NCBI RefSeq assembly: GCF_027571385.1
Contig: NZ_CP085636.1
Location: 2,914,001-2,978,000, forward strand
Direction: 5' to 3'
Origin: Shewanella sp. MTB7
Lineage (GTDB): Bacteria; Pseudomonadota; Gammaproteobacteria; Enterobacterales; Shewanellaceae
Length of the DNA stretch: 64,000 nt
Position 1 is the first letter of the stretch. Each line of letters starts with the position of its first letter. This document shows, piece after piece, positions 45,771 to 55,450 of this stretch. The notes under the pieces are model-generated. The model ran no database searches and was not told the DNA's origin. It saw nothing but the letters and a program-made list of their open reading frames with translations. The position numbers were made by a program, and so were the translations under genes.

Positions 45771-47948
45771 ATGACATCACGAGTTCAGGTTGGCAGTTTA
45801 CAGGTAGCACAAGTGCTATTTGATCTGGTCAATGACAAGATTCTTCCCGGAACGGAGATCAGCCCAGAGCGCTTTTGGAGTAAATTAGAAGCGATAGTGG
45901 ATGATCTACGTCCTAAGAATAGGGCGTTACTCGAAAAACGTGATGAACTGCAAGCTAAGATAGACCAATGGCACTTGAGCCAAAATTCAACTCAAAATAA
46001 ACATGATCCCATCGTGTATAAGCAATTTTTAACAGAGATTGGTTATCTGGTAGAGGAGGGGCCTGATTTCACCATAGAAACAGAGAATGTCGATAAGGAA
46101 ATTGCTGAACAGGCTGGGCCTCAATTAGTGGTTCCGGTTAAAAATGCCCGATTTGCGCTTAATGCCGCCAATGCACGTTGGGGAAGTTTATATGATGCAC
46201 TCTATGGTACCGATGCCATCAGTGTAGAAGACGGTGCAGAGATGGGTTCAGGTTATAACCCTGTCCGTGGCAGCAAAGTTATCTCTTTTGCCAAACAACA
46301 TTTAGATCAATTAGCGCCACTAGTTATTGGTAGCCACAGTGAGGCTTGTCATTACCAAGTGAATGATGGTCAACTGCTGATCACCTTAATTGATGGTTGT
46401 GATACCGGGCTCGCTAATCCTGAGAGGTTTGTTGGCTTTACCGGTGAATCAAAGACACCTAGCGCAATATTGTTGAAAAATAATGGTCTACATGTAGAGA
46501 TCCAGATAGATAAACAACACTTCATTGGTAAAACTGATAAGGCGAGTGTTAAAGACTTGCTCGTTGAAGCTGCCGTCACCACTATTATGGATTGTGAGGA
46601 TTCGGTCGCTGCGGTTGATGCTGAAGATAAATGTGAAGTGTATGAAAACTGGCTTGGGTTAATGCAGGGCAACCTCACTGCTGAGCTGAAGAAAGGCGGT
46701 AAAGTAATCACTCGTGAACTCAATCAAGACAGAGAGTATCAGACACCAGCTGGTGGGAAGTTAACCTTACCGGGCCGTAGCTTGCTGTTTATTCGTAATG
46801 TGGGTCACCTTATGACTAATAATGCCATATTAGATAGAAACGGTGATGAGATCCCTGAAGGGATCCTTGATGGTATGGTGACAGTACTTGCCGCTATGCA
46901 CGATCTTCAAGGTAATAATAACGGTCGCCCTAACAGTCGATCGGGTTCAATCAATATCGTTAAGCCTAAGATGCATGGCCCGGAAGAAGTTGCTTTTACC
47001 TGTGAGCTTTTTACCCGTATTGAAGATGCTCTTAAATTGTCACGAGATACCATTAAGTTAGGGATTATGGATGAGGAACGCCGTACAACCGTGAACCTTA
47101 AAGAGTGTATCCGCGTTGCCAAAGAGCGAGTGGTGTTTATTAATACTGGATTTCTCGATAGAACCGGTGATGAGATACACACTTCAATGTTAGCGGGACC
47201 GTTCGTGCCAAAATCGATGATGAAACAGCAAGCTTGGATCAATGCCTATGAGGATTGGAATGTCGATATTGGTCTAGCTTGTGGGCTTCCTGGTCGTGCT
47301 CAGATTGGCAAAGGGATGTGGGCCATGCCAGATGAGATGGCCAAAATGCTTGAACAAAAGATGGGTCATCCTAATGCTGGGGCAAATACAGCTTGGGTAC
47401 CATCACCCAATGGCGCAAGCCTGCATTCGATCCACTATCACAGAGTCAATGTACTTGATCGTCAAAAAGAATTAGCTCAAAGGCAGCGGGCGAGTCTGGA
47501 TGATATTCTAGCAATCCCTTTACTTGAAAACCCAGCGACACTCACCCATGAAGAGATTGAGCGAGAGTTAGATAACAATGCTCAAGGCATTCTAGGTTAT
47601 GTCGTTCGCTGGATAGATCAAGGAATAGGGTGTTCTAAGGTACCGGATATCAACGATGTTGGTTTAATGGAAGACCGAGCCACACTGCGTATCTCTTCTC
47701 AATATATAGCTAACTGGCTCGAACATAAGATTTGTACCAAAGAGCAAATTATCGCATCTCTTAAAAGAATGGCGGCTGTGGTGGATAAGCAAAACAGTAC
47801 AGATAGTGACTATCAGAATATGGCACCTGATTTTGATGGTATCGCGTTTAAAGCGGCTAGGGATCTTATTTTTAAAGGAAAGGAGCAACCATCAGGGTAT
47901 ACAGAACCACTGCTTCACGCCTATCGCATTCAAGCTAAAGCGAGATAG
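45771..47948 (+). CDS. glcB: Malate synthase G
   Basis: Condenses glyoxylate and acetyl-CoA to malate; 725 residues, the length of the G form, which has the extra alpha/beta domain missing in AceB. Conserved regions: [73 protein letters not shown] and [18 protein letters not shown]. The ATG at 45771 has an ideal AGGAG site; the frame-open stretch back to 45690 is not needed. A strong terminator follows at 48011-48046. Confidence 0.95.
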   Translation: MTSRVQVGSLQVAQVLFDLVNDKILPGTEISPERFWSKLEAIVDDLRPKNRALLEKRDELQAKIDQWHLSQNSTQNKHDPIVYKQFLTEIGYLVEEGPDFTIETENVDKEIAEQAGPQLVVPVKNARFALNAANARWGSLYDALYGTDAISVEDGAEMGSGYNPVRGSKVISFAKQHLDQLAPLVIGSHSEACHYQVNDGQLLITLIDGCDTGLANPERFVGFTGESKTPSAILLKNNGLHVEIQIDKQHFIGKTDKASVKDLLVEAAVTTIMDCEDSVAAVDAEDKCEVYENWLGLMQGNLTAELKKGGKVITRELNQDREYQTPAGGKLTLPGRSLLFIRNVGHLMTNNAILDRNGDEIPEGILDGMVTVLAAMHDLQGNNNGRPNSRSGSINIVKPKMHGPEEVAFTCELFTRIEDALKLSRDTIKLGIMDEERRTTVNLKECIRVAKERVVFINTGFLDRTGDEIHTSMLAGPFVPKSMMKQQAWINAYEDWNVDIGLACGLPGRAQIGKGMWAMPDEMAKMLEQKMGHPNAGANTAWVPSPNGASLHSIHYHRVNVLDRQKELAQRQRASLDDILAIPLLENPATLTHEEIERELDNNAQGILGYVVRWIDQGIGCSKVPDINDVGLMEDRATLRISSQYIANWLEHKICTKEQIIASLKRMAAVVDKQNSTDSDYQNMAPDFDGIAFKAARDLIFKGKEQPSGYTEPLLHAYRIQAKAR

Positions 47949-48010
47949 TACTTAGCCTATAACGAAGGTGAAGTACACTTTTTATAGTTTGATTTTTGGC
48001 CTCTTTATAG

Positions 48011-48046
48011 CAAGAGCTATGTCTAAAGGACATAGCTCTTTTTTAT
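48011..48046 (+). terminator. Rho-independent terminator of glcB
   Basis: AAGAGCTATGTC / GACATAGCTCTT with a short loop, then a run of T residues. Confidence 0.9.
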
Positions 48047-48517
48047 TTTTGGTCACTTAGAAGGTATCCGCAGCCATCACAACAAACTGCTTACTGTATG
48101 TATCTAAATTTTATCATCTCCTCCCTTAATTCTCCGCGATTTACGGTCATTAACCTTAAAAGAGAGGCTGCAGTTCGGCAGAGCGACCGTCAAAAGCCAT
48201 TTATAAAGGTGATGAAGTGTGATCAATATCAATAAATCACCTTGCTTTCGTTAAAAAACGACTACCGCAGAAAAGTAAATTGTTATAGCATAAATCCTGA
48301 TTAATCAATTAGATGGCTTGACTTTGTTTTGATAACTCTGTGACTTAAGTGTTGTGTGAATGGTTAAGCGTGATCTAGACATGCAGTGTATTTTAACGGT
48401 ATTCAATTTTGGCACATCGAGTATTCTTTGAACAAAATTGGAAGGCAAAATAAGTTAGTCGAATGCGATTAGATAAAAATAATTAGTTCGTGTTTGTCAT
48501 AGGGATACAATCAGATT
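48047..48517. other. Long leader/intergenic region before the sodium:alanine symporter gene
   Basis: A 471-base region without a supportable gene. It contains an 8-bp inverted repeat AAGGTGAT / ATCACCTT around 48212-48245 with an 18-base loop. A glycine riboswitch, common before such genes, was looked for and its conserved core was not found. The promoter of the symporter gene must lie here. Confidence 0.35.
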
Positions 48518-49975
48518 ATGTATGAAAATTTAATAATGTCGATAGAATCGATGATCAATGCCATTAATGGTCTGCTTTGGGGCAGTATACTCATCTATGT
48601 GCTGGTAGCAGCGGGAGTCTTATTTACCCTACGTTTAGGTTTTATCCAGTTTCGGTTGTTCGGACATGGAGTAAAACTGGTTATTCAAGGACGAGATAAA
48701 ACTGAAGGGATCTCCTCATTTCAGGTATTTTGTACTTCAATGGCTGCACGAGTCGGAACCGGAAACATGGCGGGGGTTGCGGTCGCAATTACTGTTGGAG
48801 GCGCAGGAGCTATTTTTTGGATGTGGCTTATCGCTATGCTAGGTATGGCTACTGCTTTTGTCGAGTCAACCTTAGCGCAAGTTTATAAGGTTAAGGACAG
48901 TGAAGGTCAGTATCGAGGTGGGCCCGCTTATTATATGGAGCTTGGTTTAGGTAAACGTTGGATGGGCACGATATTCTCAATATTGCTCATCATTGCATTT
49001 GGCTTTGCCTTTAATTCAGTACAAGCCAATACCATGACTGATGCATTAAATAATGCGTTTGGTTTTGATAAAACGATCATAGGTATCGTGATTGTACTTG
49101 CTTCTGCCTACATTATTTGTGGTGGACTAAAGAAAGTCGCTAGGGCATCTGAGATCATTGTTCCTATAATGGCGATTGCATACTTAGGTCTCGCTATGCT
49201 TGTACTTGTGATGAACATAGAACAAGTGCCAGCAGCACTATTGTTAATTGTTAAGAGTGCAATGGGTTGGGAAGAGGCCGCTGGTGGTGCGATGGGCGCC
49301 ATGATGGCCGGTATTGCGCGTGGATTGTTTTCAAATGAGGCGGGTATGGGTAGTGCTGCTAATATTGCAGCATCGGCGACACCAAATCCAAATCACCCCG
49401 CATCTCAAGGCTTTGTGCAGATGATCGGTGTTTTTGTTGATACCATTGTGATCTGTACCGCTTCTGCTGCAATTATTTTACTTTCAGGTGTACTGAATAA
49501 TTCTGATGGACAACAAGGTATTGGTTTACTGCAGTTAGCCTTAACAAGCCAGCTTGGGGGATGGTCTGCCTACTTCCTCGCATTTGCGATTATTTTGTTC
49601 TGTTTCTCCTCTATTATTGCTAATTATGGTTATGCTGAAACCAATGTGATGTTCTTAACGAAAAGCAAGAAGGTGCTATGGGTATTCCGTGGGCTAGTAT
49701 TGGCTATCGTCATGGCGGGCTCTGTGGCGTCTCTTAGTTTAGTGTGGAACTTTGCTGATGTCTCTATGGGGTTGATGGCGTTGGTTAATATTGCAGCTAT
49801 TGTCATGTTGTCTAAAGTGGCTTACGCGGTGATTCACGATTATGAACGTCAACTTAAGTTAGGTATTCCCCCGACATTTGATAGCAGTAAATTCCCTGAA
49901 ATCAAAAATTTACAAGGAGGGATCTGGGCTAATGAAAAGCAAGTAATTCCTAAGAGTTCAACAGAAGTTAACTGA
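48518..49975 (+). CDS. Sodium:alanine symporter (AGCS family)
   Basis: Inner-membrane amino-acid carrier driven by sodium; 485 residues with about 11 helices. Family signatures: GISSFQVFCTSMAARVGTGNMAGVA (in parts), FWMWLIAMLGMATAFVESTLAQ, and GIARGLFSNEAGMGSAANIAASA with the SNEAG block. Alanine and glycine are the usual substrates. The ATG at 48518 was used; a second ATG six codons later is possible. It is a single gene with a terminator at 50026-50051. Confidence 0.92.
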   Translation: MYENLIMSIESMINAINGLLWGSILIYVLVAAGVLFTLRLGFIQFRLFGHGVKLVIQGRDKTEGISSFQVFCTSMAARVGTGNMAGVAVAITVGGAGAIFWMWLIAMLGMATAFVESTLAQVYKVKDSEGQYRGGPAYYMELGLGKRWMGTIFSILLIIAFGFAFNSVQANTMTDALNNAFGFDKTIIGIVIVLASAYIICGGLKKVARASEIIVPIMAIAYLGLAMLVLVMNIEQVPAALLLIVKSAMGWEEAAGGAMGAMMAGIARGLFSNEAGMGSAANIAASATPNPNHPASQGFVQMIGVFVDTIVICTASAAIILLSGVLNNSDGQQGIGLLQLALTSQLGGWSAYFLAFAIILFCFSSIIANYGYAETNVMFLTKSKKVLWVFRGLVLAIVMAGSVASLSLVWNFADVSMGLMALVNIAAIVMLSKVAYAVIHDYERQLKLGIPPTFDSSKFPEIKNLQGGIWANEKQVIPKSSTEVN

Positions 49976-50025
49976 TTGTCAGTTTAACTGGAGTATGTTT
50001 AGTTAGGAATTGTGTAATTTAAAAG

Positions 50026-50051
50026 AACCACGCCAAGAGCGTGGTTTTTTT
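50026..50051 (+). terminator. Rho-independent terminator of the symporter gene
   Basis: AACCACGC / GCGTGGTT with a 5-base loop followed by a run of T residues. Confidence 0.88.
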
Positions 50052-50102
50052 GGTTAGCATAATCGGTGTCTGTTATTTTTATAACACTAAGATTAAGGCG
50101 TA

Positions 50103-52766
50103 TTAATCACCTTCTCGATAGCGTTGTTCGTCCTCGTCTTGTGCTTCAAATTCATCATAAATAATCGGAGTAACGTTATCTGTACTGAATTTCAAGGTGG
50201 CGGGTTCGGAATAGTTAGGTACGTTATCGTAGCTAAATATAGAATAGTACTTAGGGATATTAGCATTACCAAAACGATCTAACGTATAGCCATCTTTACC
50301 CGCATACAACTTGACTCCATCGAAGGGAGAACGTGGTGGATGGAAGCTATTTCGCACCACATAAGTTCCTATACAGTCTTCACTATCAGGGTTATCCCAA
50401 GCTAACTTAACTAAACCATCCTCTAATTTGGCCTGGAAGTTTTCAGGGGGATCCAGCTGATGCTTGCGTCGTTCAATATATTCAATTACCAGTTGTGGGT
50501 AAACAGTGCCATCAGCTGCGAGTGTTTTCCATTGCACTGTAGCATCTTGTTGACGCGAGGCAGAGGTTGCTCTAATAATTAAATTGATCGGTTTGTCTGA
50601 ATCATGCAGATCTTCTAAATGTTGACGAGCCGAGCTATCAAACATAAAAGTTTGCCTTGGTGTTTTAACCAAGTCGAGACTACTGACTTCATAGCCTAAG
50701 TACTCGATTAATTCAGTGCACTTTATGGTGTTGTAATTCAGTTCATCATTATCAATCATTGCAACGGTAAATCGCATAGGTTGTGAGATACCATTGGTAG
50801 TTTCGCTCTCTAATACAAAATATGCATCAGTTATCACTATATCAGTATGCGCGGAGAGTTGAGGCAGCATGAATTCTACATGACCATATATTCGCTCACC
50901 ATTGGCATCAAAGCCACTTTGTAACTCTCCTTGAGTAAGCTCTATAGGGCTAACAGTGTGGCACATAGTGGCGTGACAGGTTAACGCAGTAGGTTGGCGA
51001 TGATAGATAAGATCTAGGTTGGGTCGATAATGAATACCACCGCCAAAACGACCATAGCCGATATCAAATTGCATCATTTGAGAGTCGTTACCTTGGGGGA
51101 GACAATCTGGACCTTGGATGCGTAATAATAACCGCCCTTTTTCTAGCTGCTCTTGAATGAGCTGTTTTTCCAGAACACTGAAACGCCAATTTTTCCAGAT
51201 CCCTTGGGTGAGTTGATCTGAATCGATAGCATCGCCCAATGTTTTTAACGCCACTGCATTATGGATTTGTTCAAAATCAGTGATATCTGATATATCATCT
51301 GGATTGAGAATGGATACTGACCATTCACCATAGTTTTCAATTTTTGCACCCACTCGATTCATCGGGTATAAAGAAAATATGGCATCTTTGATTATCGCAT
51401 CGCTAGGGATCCGGCTCATATCATAGTCAATAACACCGTAGCAGATCCCTTTGGTTTTATTTACCCCGATAAATAAAGAGTTAAGACCAAAGTGCTCAGC
51501 ATTTTGTGAGGTAAGGTACTCACCGATATAGCCGATTTTCTCGGGAGTTGGAAATAGTGTGAATGAAAACTCATCTTTTTCAAGGTTTGTTTTTATGATG
51601 ACTTCAGGTGCAAATGGCGAGGTTACTCGGTTAACTCGGTTAACTTTACGTAAGTTGTAATAGTATCTATGTCCCGACTTAATTTGCTTATCGGCATATT
51701 CGCTTTGTGATGTAATGGCAATAAGGTTGTCACGGGTACAGGGATTTTTGGGGGCTTCACTACGATAAACCTGATAATAACAGCCATCATCTTCAGGGGG
51801 ATGATCCCAAACTAGCTCGACCTGGTTAGCTGATATGTCTCGTACAGTAAAGTTTTCAGGTCGCTTAGGTGCTAAATTCGAATAGTTTATCGCACAGCTA
51901 AGTGCGTACAACAATGCTGGAATATTTTCATCAACACTTTGTGACATATTGACTAAATAATCAGGGATATTTCGGCTACCTACCTCGACAACTGCAGATA
52001 ATATTCCTCGGTCGTAATAGTACTCGCGGCCGCTACCGTTGATCAAGTTTGCCGGTGGTTTTCCTCGGTGAATACCATACTGGCGGCGAGTGACTTTATG
52101 TATCTCTTTTGCCATATTAGCGCACATAATATTGAGATCTGTGCCTTCGATTTCAGATTCATGATTAAACTTATGGGCAGGGAAAAAAACATTGCCCTGA
52201 GAGTGGTAATCAAGCGCGACGGTTATATTGTTATGTTGCTCAACAAATTGCTTAATTGCTTGGGTTTCTGGTTCAGAAAAGGCTGCTGGACCCCCGTAAA
52301 TATTTGATTGGGTGTTGGTCGATGGAAGGAAGTTAATCCCGAAATTACGATTTAAGTCGACCCCAAAGGTTCCATCACCATTATCACGCCGATTTTTACG
52401 CCAAAATGAGAAGTGATTACGGGAATACTCGAAACCATCAGGATTCAGACAAGGTACTATATACAGGGCATTGCGAGTCAGAGCTTCAACAACTTCGGGA
52501 TTGCTTGGGTAGTTGTCCAATAAATATTGAATAAAATTAACCGCTAATTCGATTCCAATCCATTCTCTGGCATGTACCGTACCCGTATATAATAAGGCGG
52601 GTTTGAGATCGGCATAGGCTACATCTTGCGATATGGTTGCCATCATAATAGGTCGCCCTTCATGGGTGTCACCTATGCTCTGTAACCGGATTAAATCAGG
52701 GTATTTCGCCATCGCTTCTGTTAAGAAGTCAATAGTATCTTGGTAAGAAAGATATCGTTTTTTCAT
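50103..52766 (-). CDS. Unsecreted M14 zinc carboxypeptidase with FN3 domains
   Basis: An 887-residue protein. Residues 1-300 form an M14 metallocarboxypeptidase: zinc ligands in HAREW (His65, Glu68) and LDYHSQ (His188), substrate arginine in FWRKNRR, DLNRNFG at 137-143, and the catalytic glutamate in VVEVGS (Glu261). Then follow a fibronectin type III domain (about 305-400), a long strand-rich region with a DNRLRE-like look (about 425-780), and a second FN3 domain (about 793-870). No signal peptide is present: the N-terminus is MKKRYLSYQDTIDF, so the enzyme looks cytoplasmic or leaves by another route. Its ribosome site lies in the last codons of the ATP-grasp gene upstream, two bases away, so it is the third gene of the operon. 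Confidence 0.87.
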   Translation of the reverse strand: MKKRYLSYQDTIDFLTEAMAKYPDLIRLQSIGDTHEGRPIMMATISQDVAYADLKPALLYTGTVHAREWIGIELAVNFIQYLLDNYPSNPEVVEALTRNALYIVPCLNPDGFEYSRNHFSFWRKNRRDNGDGTFGVDLNRNFGINFLPSTNTQSNIYGGPAAFSEPETQAIKQFVEQHNNITVALDYHSQGNVFFPAHKFNHESEIEGTDLNIMCANMAKEIHKVTRRQYGIHRGKPPANLINGSGREYYYDRGILSAVVEVGSRNIPDYLVNMSQSVDENIPALLYALSCAINYSNLAPKRPENFTVRDISANQVELVWDHPPEDDGCYYQVYRSEAPKNPCTRDNLIAITSQSEYADKQIKSGHRYYYNLRKVNRVNRVTSPFAPEVIIKTNLEKDEFSFTLFPTPEKIGYIGEYLTSQNAEHFGLNSLFIGVNKTKGICYGVIDYDMSRIPSDAIIKDAIFSLYPMNRVGAKIENYGEWSVSILNPDDISDITDFEQIHNAVALKTLGDAIDSDQLTQGIWKNWRFSVLEKQLIQEQLEKGRLLLRIQGPDCLPQGNDSQMMQFDIGYGRFGGGIHYRPNLDLIYHRQPTALTCHATMCHTVSPIELTQGELQSGFDANGERIYGHVEFMLPQLSAHTDIVITDAYFVLESETTNGISQPMRFTVAMIDNDELNYNTIKCTELIEYLGYEVSSLDLVKTPRQTFMFDSSARQHLEDLHDSDKPINLIIRATSASRQQDATVQWKTLAADGTVYPQLVIEYIERRKHQLDPPENFQAKLEDGLVKLAWDNPDSEDCIGTYVVRNSFHPPRSPFDGVKLYAGKDGYTLDRFGNANIPKYYSIFSYDNVPNYSEPATLKFSTDNVTPIIYDEFEAQDEDEQRYREGD

Positions 52767-52768
52767 CT

Positions 52769-54241
52769 TTAAACCTCAACATTTGCATGCCAGTCGGCAA
52801 GGGTTATTTCAAGTTTTTTCTGTTTAAAATTTCGAAACCTTGTTAGTAGATGTGGAGCATTGTTTAGAGCGTGCAGCGTGCCTTCTACACTTAAAGTGTC
52901 AACAATCTCGTTAGCGAGAGATTGGCCAATCCCTTTTACACCCATGAAAAAATTAACTAATTGTTCATGTGTCATCGAAGAATTAATATTTTTTGAAGTG
53001 GGGCTATCTTTGTTATTGCTGAGTAAGCAGGCCTGTTGCTTGGAAACATCAACAACACTATGTTCTTCAATACCACTGTCCAGTTCTTCAATAGTGCAGT
53101 CCAATGCAGCATCTACATTTAGCTGTGCTAATGCACCACTTGGTTGATGAGATTGAATAACTAAACGCTTGTGCATGTCCTGAAAGTTCCATGCTGCGCT
53201 TGGCCACTCCTCTGTGGTTTGATTGTGTGTTTGTAAGAGTTGGTAACGTTCATCGGTTGGGGCATATTCACCGGTATCGGTCGAGAGATCTGGCTGACCA
53301 AAGGTAATATGGCGCATGGTTCGCAATAATGACGAGTCAATTTTACCTAGCTCTTGCCAGTTTTTATGAACAATGTAAGGCTTAGTGAACTTTTTAGGGG
53401 CTAATGACCACATCAAATACTGACCAATCCAGTCACGAATATAGGGAAAAGCTGCAAAAGCAGTAGCACACTCTAAAATGGTATATTCATCCTCTAAACT
53501 TACAGCAATATCACAAGCCCAGTATTCAGCATTAGCAGCTTTGGATGCCTTTACCGCTATTTCAAGGACTTTTTCAGGGATATCTTGATAGTCCATGCTA
53601 CCGCCCTGGCTGGTATTGGTCAGCCATCCACCTGCCGGAGGACGACGCCAGAATGCGCAAATGGGTTGATGTCCGACTAACATGACTCGAATATCTGCTT
53701 TCATTGGCACAAAATCTTGAATATAAGCGGGGTAATAACGTTTTTCAGAAAATAGTCGTAATGCTTCTTCGACAGTGTCCACTTTATGGACGAAGTAACC
53801 ACCATAGTTAGATGGGCCATAAGAACGTTTTACAATTTTTGGATAATCGGTATGTGTAAGGTATTCCAACGTTTCATCTACTTGATAAAAAATCTTAGTT
53901 AAGGGAACGGGGAGTTGGTACTTTTCACAGAAGTGTGTGACGTTTTCTTTGGATTTATTACTGAACTGAGTATCAAGGGAGGGAATAAATCTAACATTGG
54001 GCAGTTCACGGGCTATATCACGGAATGTTTCGTATGCAGTTGCTGGAATATTACCAATTAATACTTCAATATTTTTACGTTTTACTTCATTGATAAATCG
54101 CCGTTTATCATTACCCCAGTGATACACAACTTGTTCAATTTTGTCTGGCCATCCTTTAAAGTTAGAACAATTGAAAAAACGTAGCACGTGATCAAGATAC
54201 AGCAGGCCAATTTTAGGCCTAGGTACATTTAGGGACGTCAT
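52769..54241 (-). CDS. RimK-type ATP-grasp ligase with C-terminal helix-hairpin-helix
   Basis: A 490-residue ATP-grasp enzyme. The family forms amide bonds through an acyl phosphate. The ATP-binding strand is YPKIVKRSYGPSNYGGYF (131-150), the substrate/metal part follows with ACDIAV (Asp244) and TILECATAF (Glu257). The usual E-x-N metal motif reads E-x-A here, with Ala259 in place of asparagine. The tail 423-490 is a separate small helical domain with GVKGIGQSLANEIV, a helix-hairpin-helix, and a second hairpin-like repeat. It overlaps the first ATP-grasp gene by four bases (ATGA). The fused tail may bind nucleic acid or mediate protein contact; this is inference. Confidence 0.83.
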   Translation of the reverse strand: MTSLNVPRPKIGLLYLDHVLRFFNCSNFKGWPDKIEQVVYHWGNDKRRFINEVKRKNIEVLIGNIPATAYETFRDIARELPNVRFIPSLDTQFSNKSKENVTHFCEKYQLPVPLTKIFYQVDETLEYLTHTDYPKIVKRSYGPSNYGGYFVHKVDTVEEALRLFSEKRYYPAYIQDFVPMKADIRVMLVGHQPICAFWRRPPAGGWLTNTSQGGSMDYQDIPEKVLEIAVKASKAANAEYWACDIAVSLEDEYTILECATAFAAFPYIRDWIGQYLMWSLAPKKFTKPYIVHKNWQELGKIDSSLLRTMRHITFGQPDLSTDTGEYAPTDERYQLLQTHNQTTEEWPSAAWNFQDMHKRLVIQSHQPSGALAQLNVDAALDCTIEELDSGIEEHSVVDVSKQQACLLSNNKDSPTSKNINSSMTHEQLVNFFMGVKGIGQSLANEIVDTLSVEGTLHALNNAPHLLTRFRNFKQKKLEITLADWHANVEV

Positions 54242-55236
54242 ACCGTTGGAACCTCAATGTGGAGAGATGGAGTCATCATAGGATCATGCAAGGAGGGCGC
54301 AATATCCGAAGATATGGCGTTTGGTTGCTTGCCTTTGTTGACGGTTCTATCAATGAGTTCAACTAAATATTTAACCTTAGTGTCATTAAAGTTTAGACCG
54401 AGTTGTTCCTGTTCTGGAGTGGCAAAAGCAGGAATGCCATTGACTTCAATGACCACGTATTGCTGGTATTCCATGTCATAGATGATATCGACTCCCGCAA
54501 CTTCTAATCCAGTCACTTTCGCGGCTTTTAATGCCAGTTCAATCACCTCAGGTACGGGCTCACGCATTATTACGCTGCCACCACTGCATACGTTGGTTTT
54601 CCAACTTCCAGGTGCAGCCTTTCGGCCATAACAGGCGACAAATTTGTTATCTACTATGTCTACACGATAATCGGTAAAATCATTTTTGATCACCCGTTCT
54701 AAGTAAAATTGTGGTGCATGGTGCTGAGTAATATAGGGTGCTAGCAGATCAAGGTCTCGTTCGTTTTCTAACTTAATAATGCCTTTCCCCCCCCAGCCGT
54801 CAACAGGTTTACAAATGGCTTTTCCTTGCCAAAAACGCATATGCTCTTTGAGTTGCTCAATATTATGTTTACAGCAAACAATATAATCTGTAGTCGGAAT
54901 GTTATTCTTTTTGAGTCGGTGTGCCGTGCGGAATTTATCTTCCGTCAGAGCGAATGAGTCATAGTTATTGATCATCGGCATCATGGTGTTAAGTGTTTGA
55001 TACAGGTAGACCTGAAACGGTGATTGTTGTCCTGCGTTATAGGAAAAAAACAGATCTAGCTCATCTAAGCTATGTCCATTACAGAAAATATTACCGTCGT
55101 AGGCAAAGGCATGGGCTAGGTTTAGCCCGCCAACGGCTTCAATCTCTCTTTCTTGTAACTGCGCAACAATTTTGCGCTCAATTTCTTGCCCACCACTGTT
55201 TTCATACATCCACAAACCAATCCGATGTTTTGACAT
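54238..55236 (-). CDS. RimK-type ATP-grasp ligase
   Basis: A 332-residue ATP-grasp enzyme, first gene of the operon. A RimK-like N-terminal domain is followed by the ATP-grasp fold: CKPVDGWGGKGI (Lys143, glycine loop 147-152), the catalytic Arg region DFTDYRVDIV, VAGVDIIYD (Asp250) and VVIEVNGIPAF (Glu264, Asn266), the complete metal motif that the second enzyme lacks. Such ligases add amino acids to a carboxylate, as RimK adds glutamate to ribosomal protein S6. The ATG at 55236 has AAGGAG upstream. No precursor-peptide gene was seen in the upstream region. Confidence 0.87.
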   Translation of the reverse strand: MSKHRIGLWMYENSGGQEIERKIVAQLQEREIEAVGGLNLAHAFAYDGNIFCNGHSLDELDLFFSYNAGQQSPFQVYLYQTLNTMMPMINNYDSFALTEDKFRTAHRLKKNNIPTTDYIVCCKHNIEQLKEHMRFWQGKAICKPVDGWGGKGIIKLENERDLDLLAPYITQHHAPQFYLERVIKNDFTDYRVDIVDNKFVACYGRKAAPGSWKTNVCSGGSVIMREPVPEVIELALKAAKVTGLEVAGVDIIYDMEYQQYVVIEVNGIPAFATPEQEQLGLNFNDTKVKYLVELIDRTVNKGKQPNAISSDIAPSLHDPMMTPSLHIEVPTV

Positions 55237-55330
55237 AGATAACTCCTTAAATTACGTATAGATCAAAAAATTGTCATTCAGCTATTGTTAATAAAACCAA
55301 CGCGATAGTAATATGATTCATATCCTATCG

Positions 55331-55363
55331 ATGTATATGTATGTGTATATGTATATATATATA
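55331..55363. repeat. 33-bp alternating purine-pyrimidine tract
   Basis: A perfectly alternating purine-pyrimidine run made of AT and GT steps, lying 95 bases upstream of the ATP-grasp operon start and 87 bases before the divergent M20 peptidase gene. It occupies the promoter interval of both genes. Such tracts favour left-handed DNA and can change length. Confidence 0.6.
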
Positions 55364-55450
55364 AGTACGCTGATATGAACTGTGAGCTAAGTTGTAGATT
55401 TTAATTAACGATGACAGCTTTTTATTAAAAGCTGCACGAGGGATCAAGTA

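Noticed and set aside
48047..48517. Glycine or lysine riboswitch upstream of the sodium:alanine symporter
   Set aside because: The conserved cores of neither aptamer could be found; only a plain inverted repeat is present.
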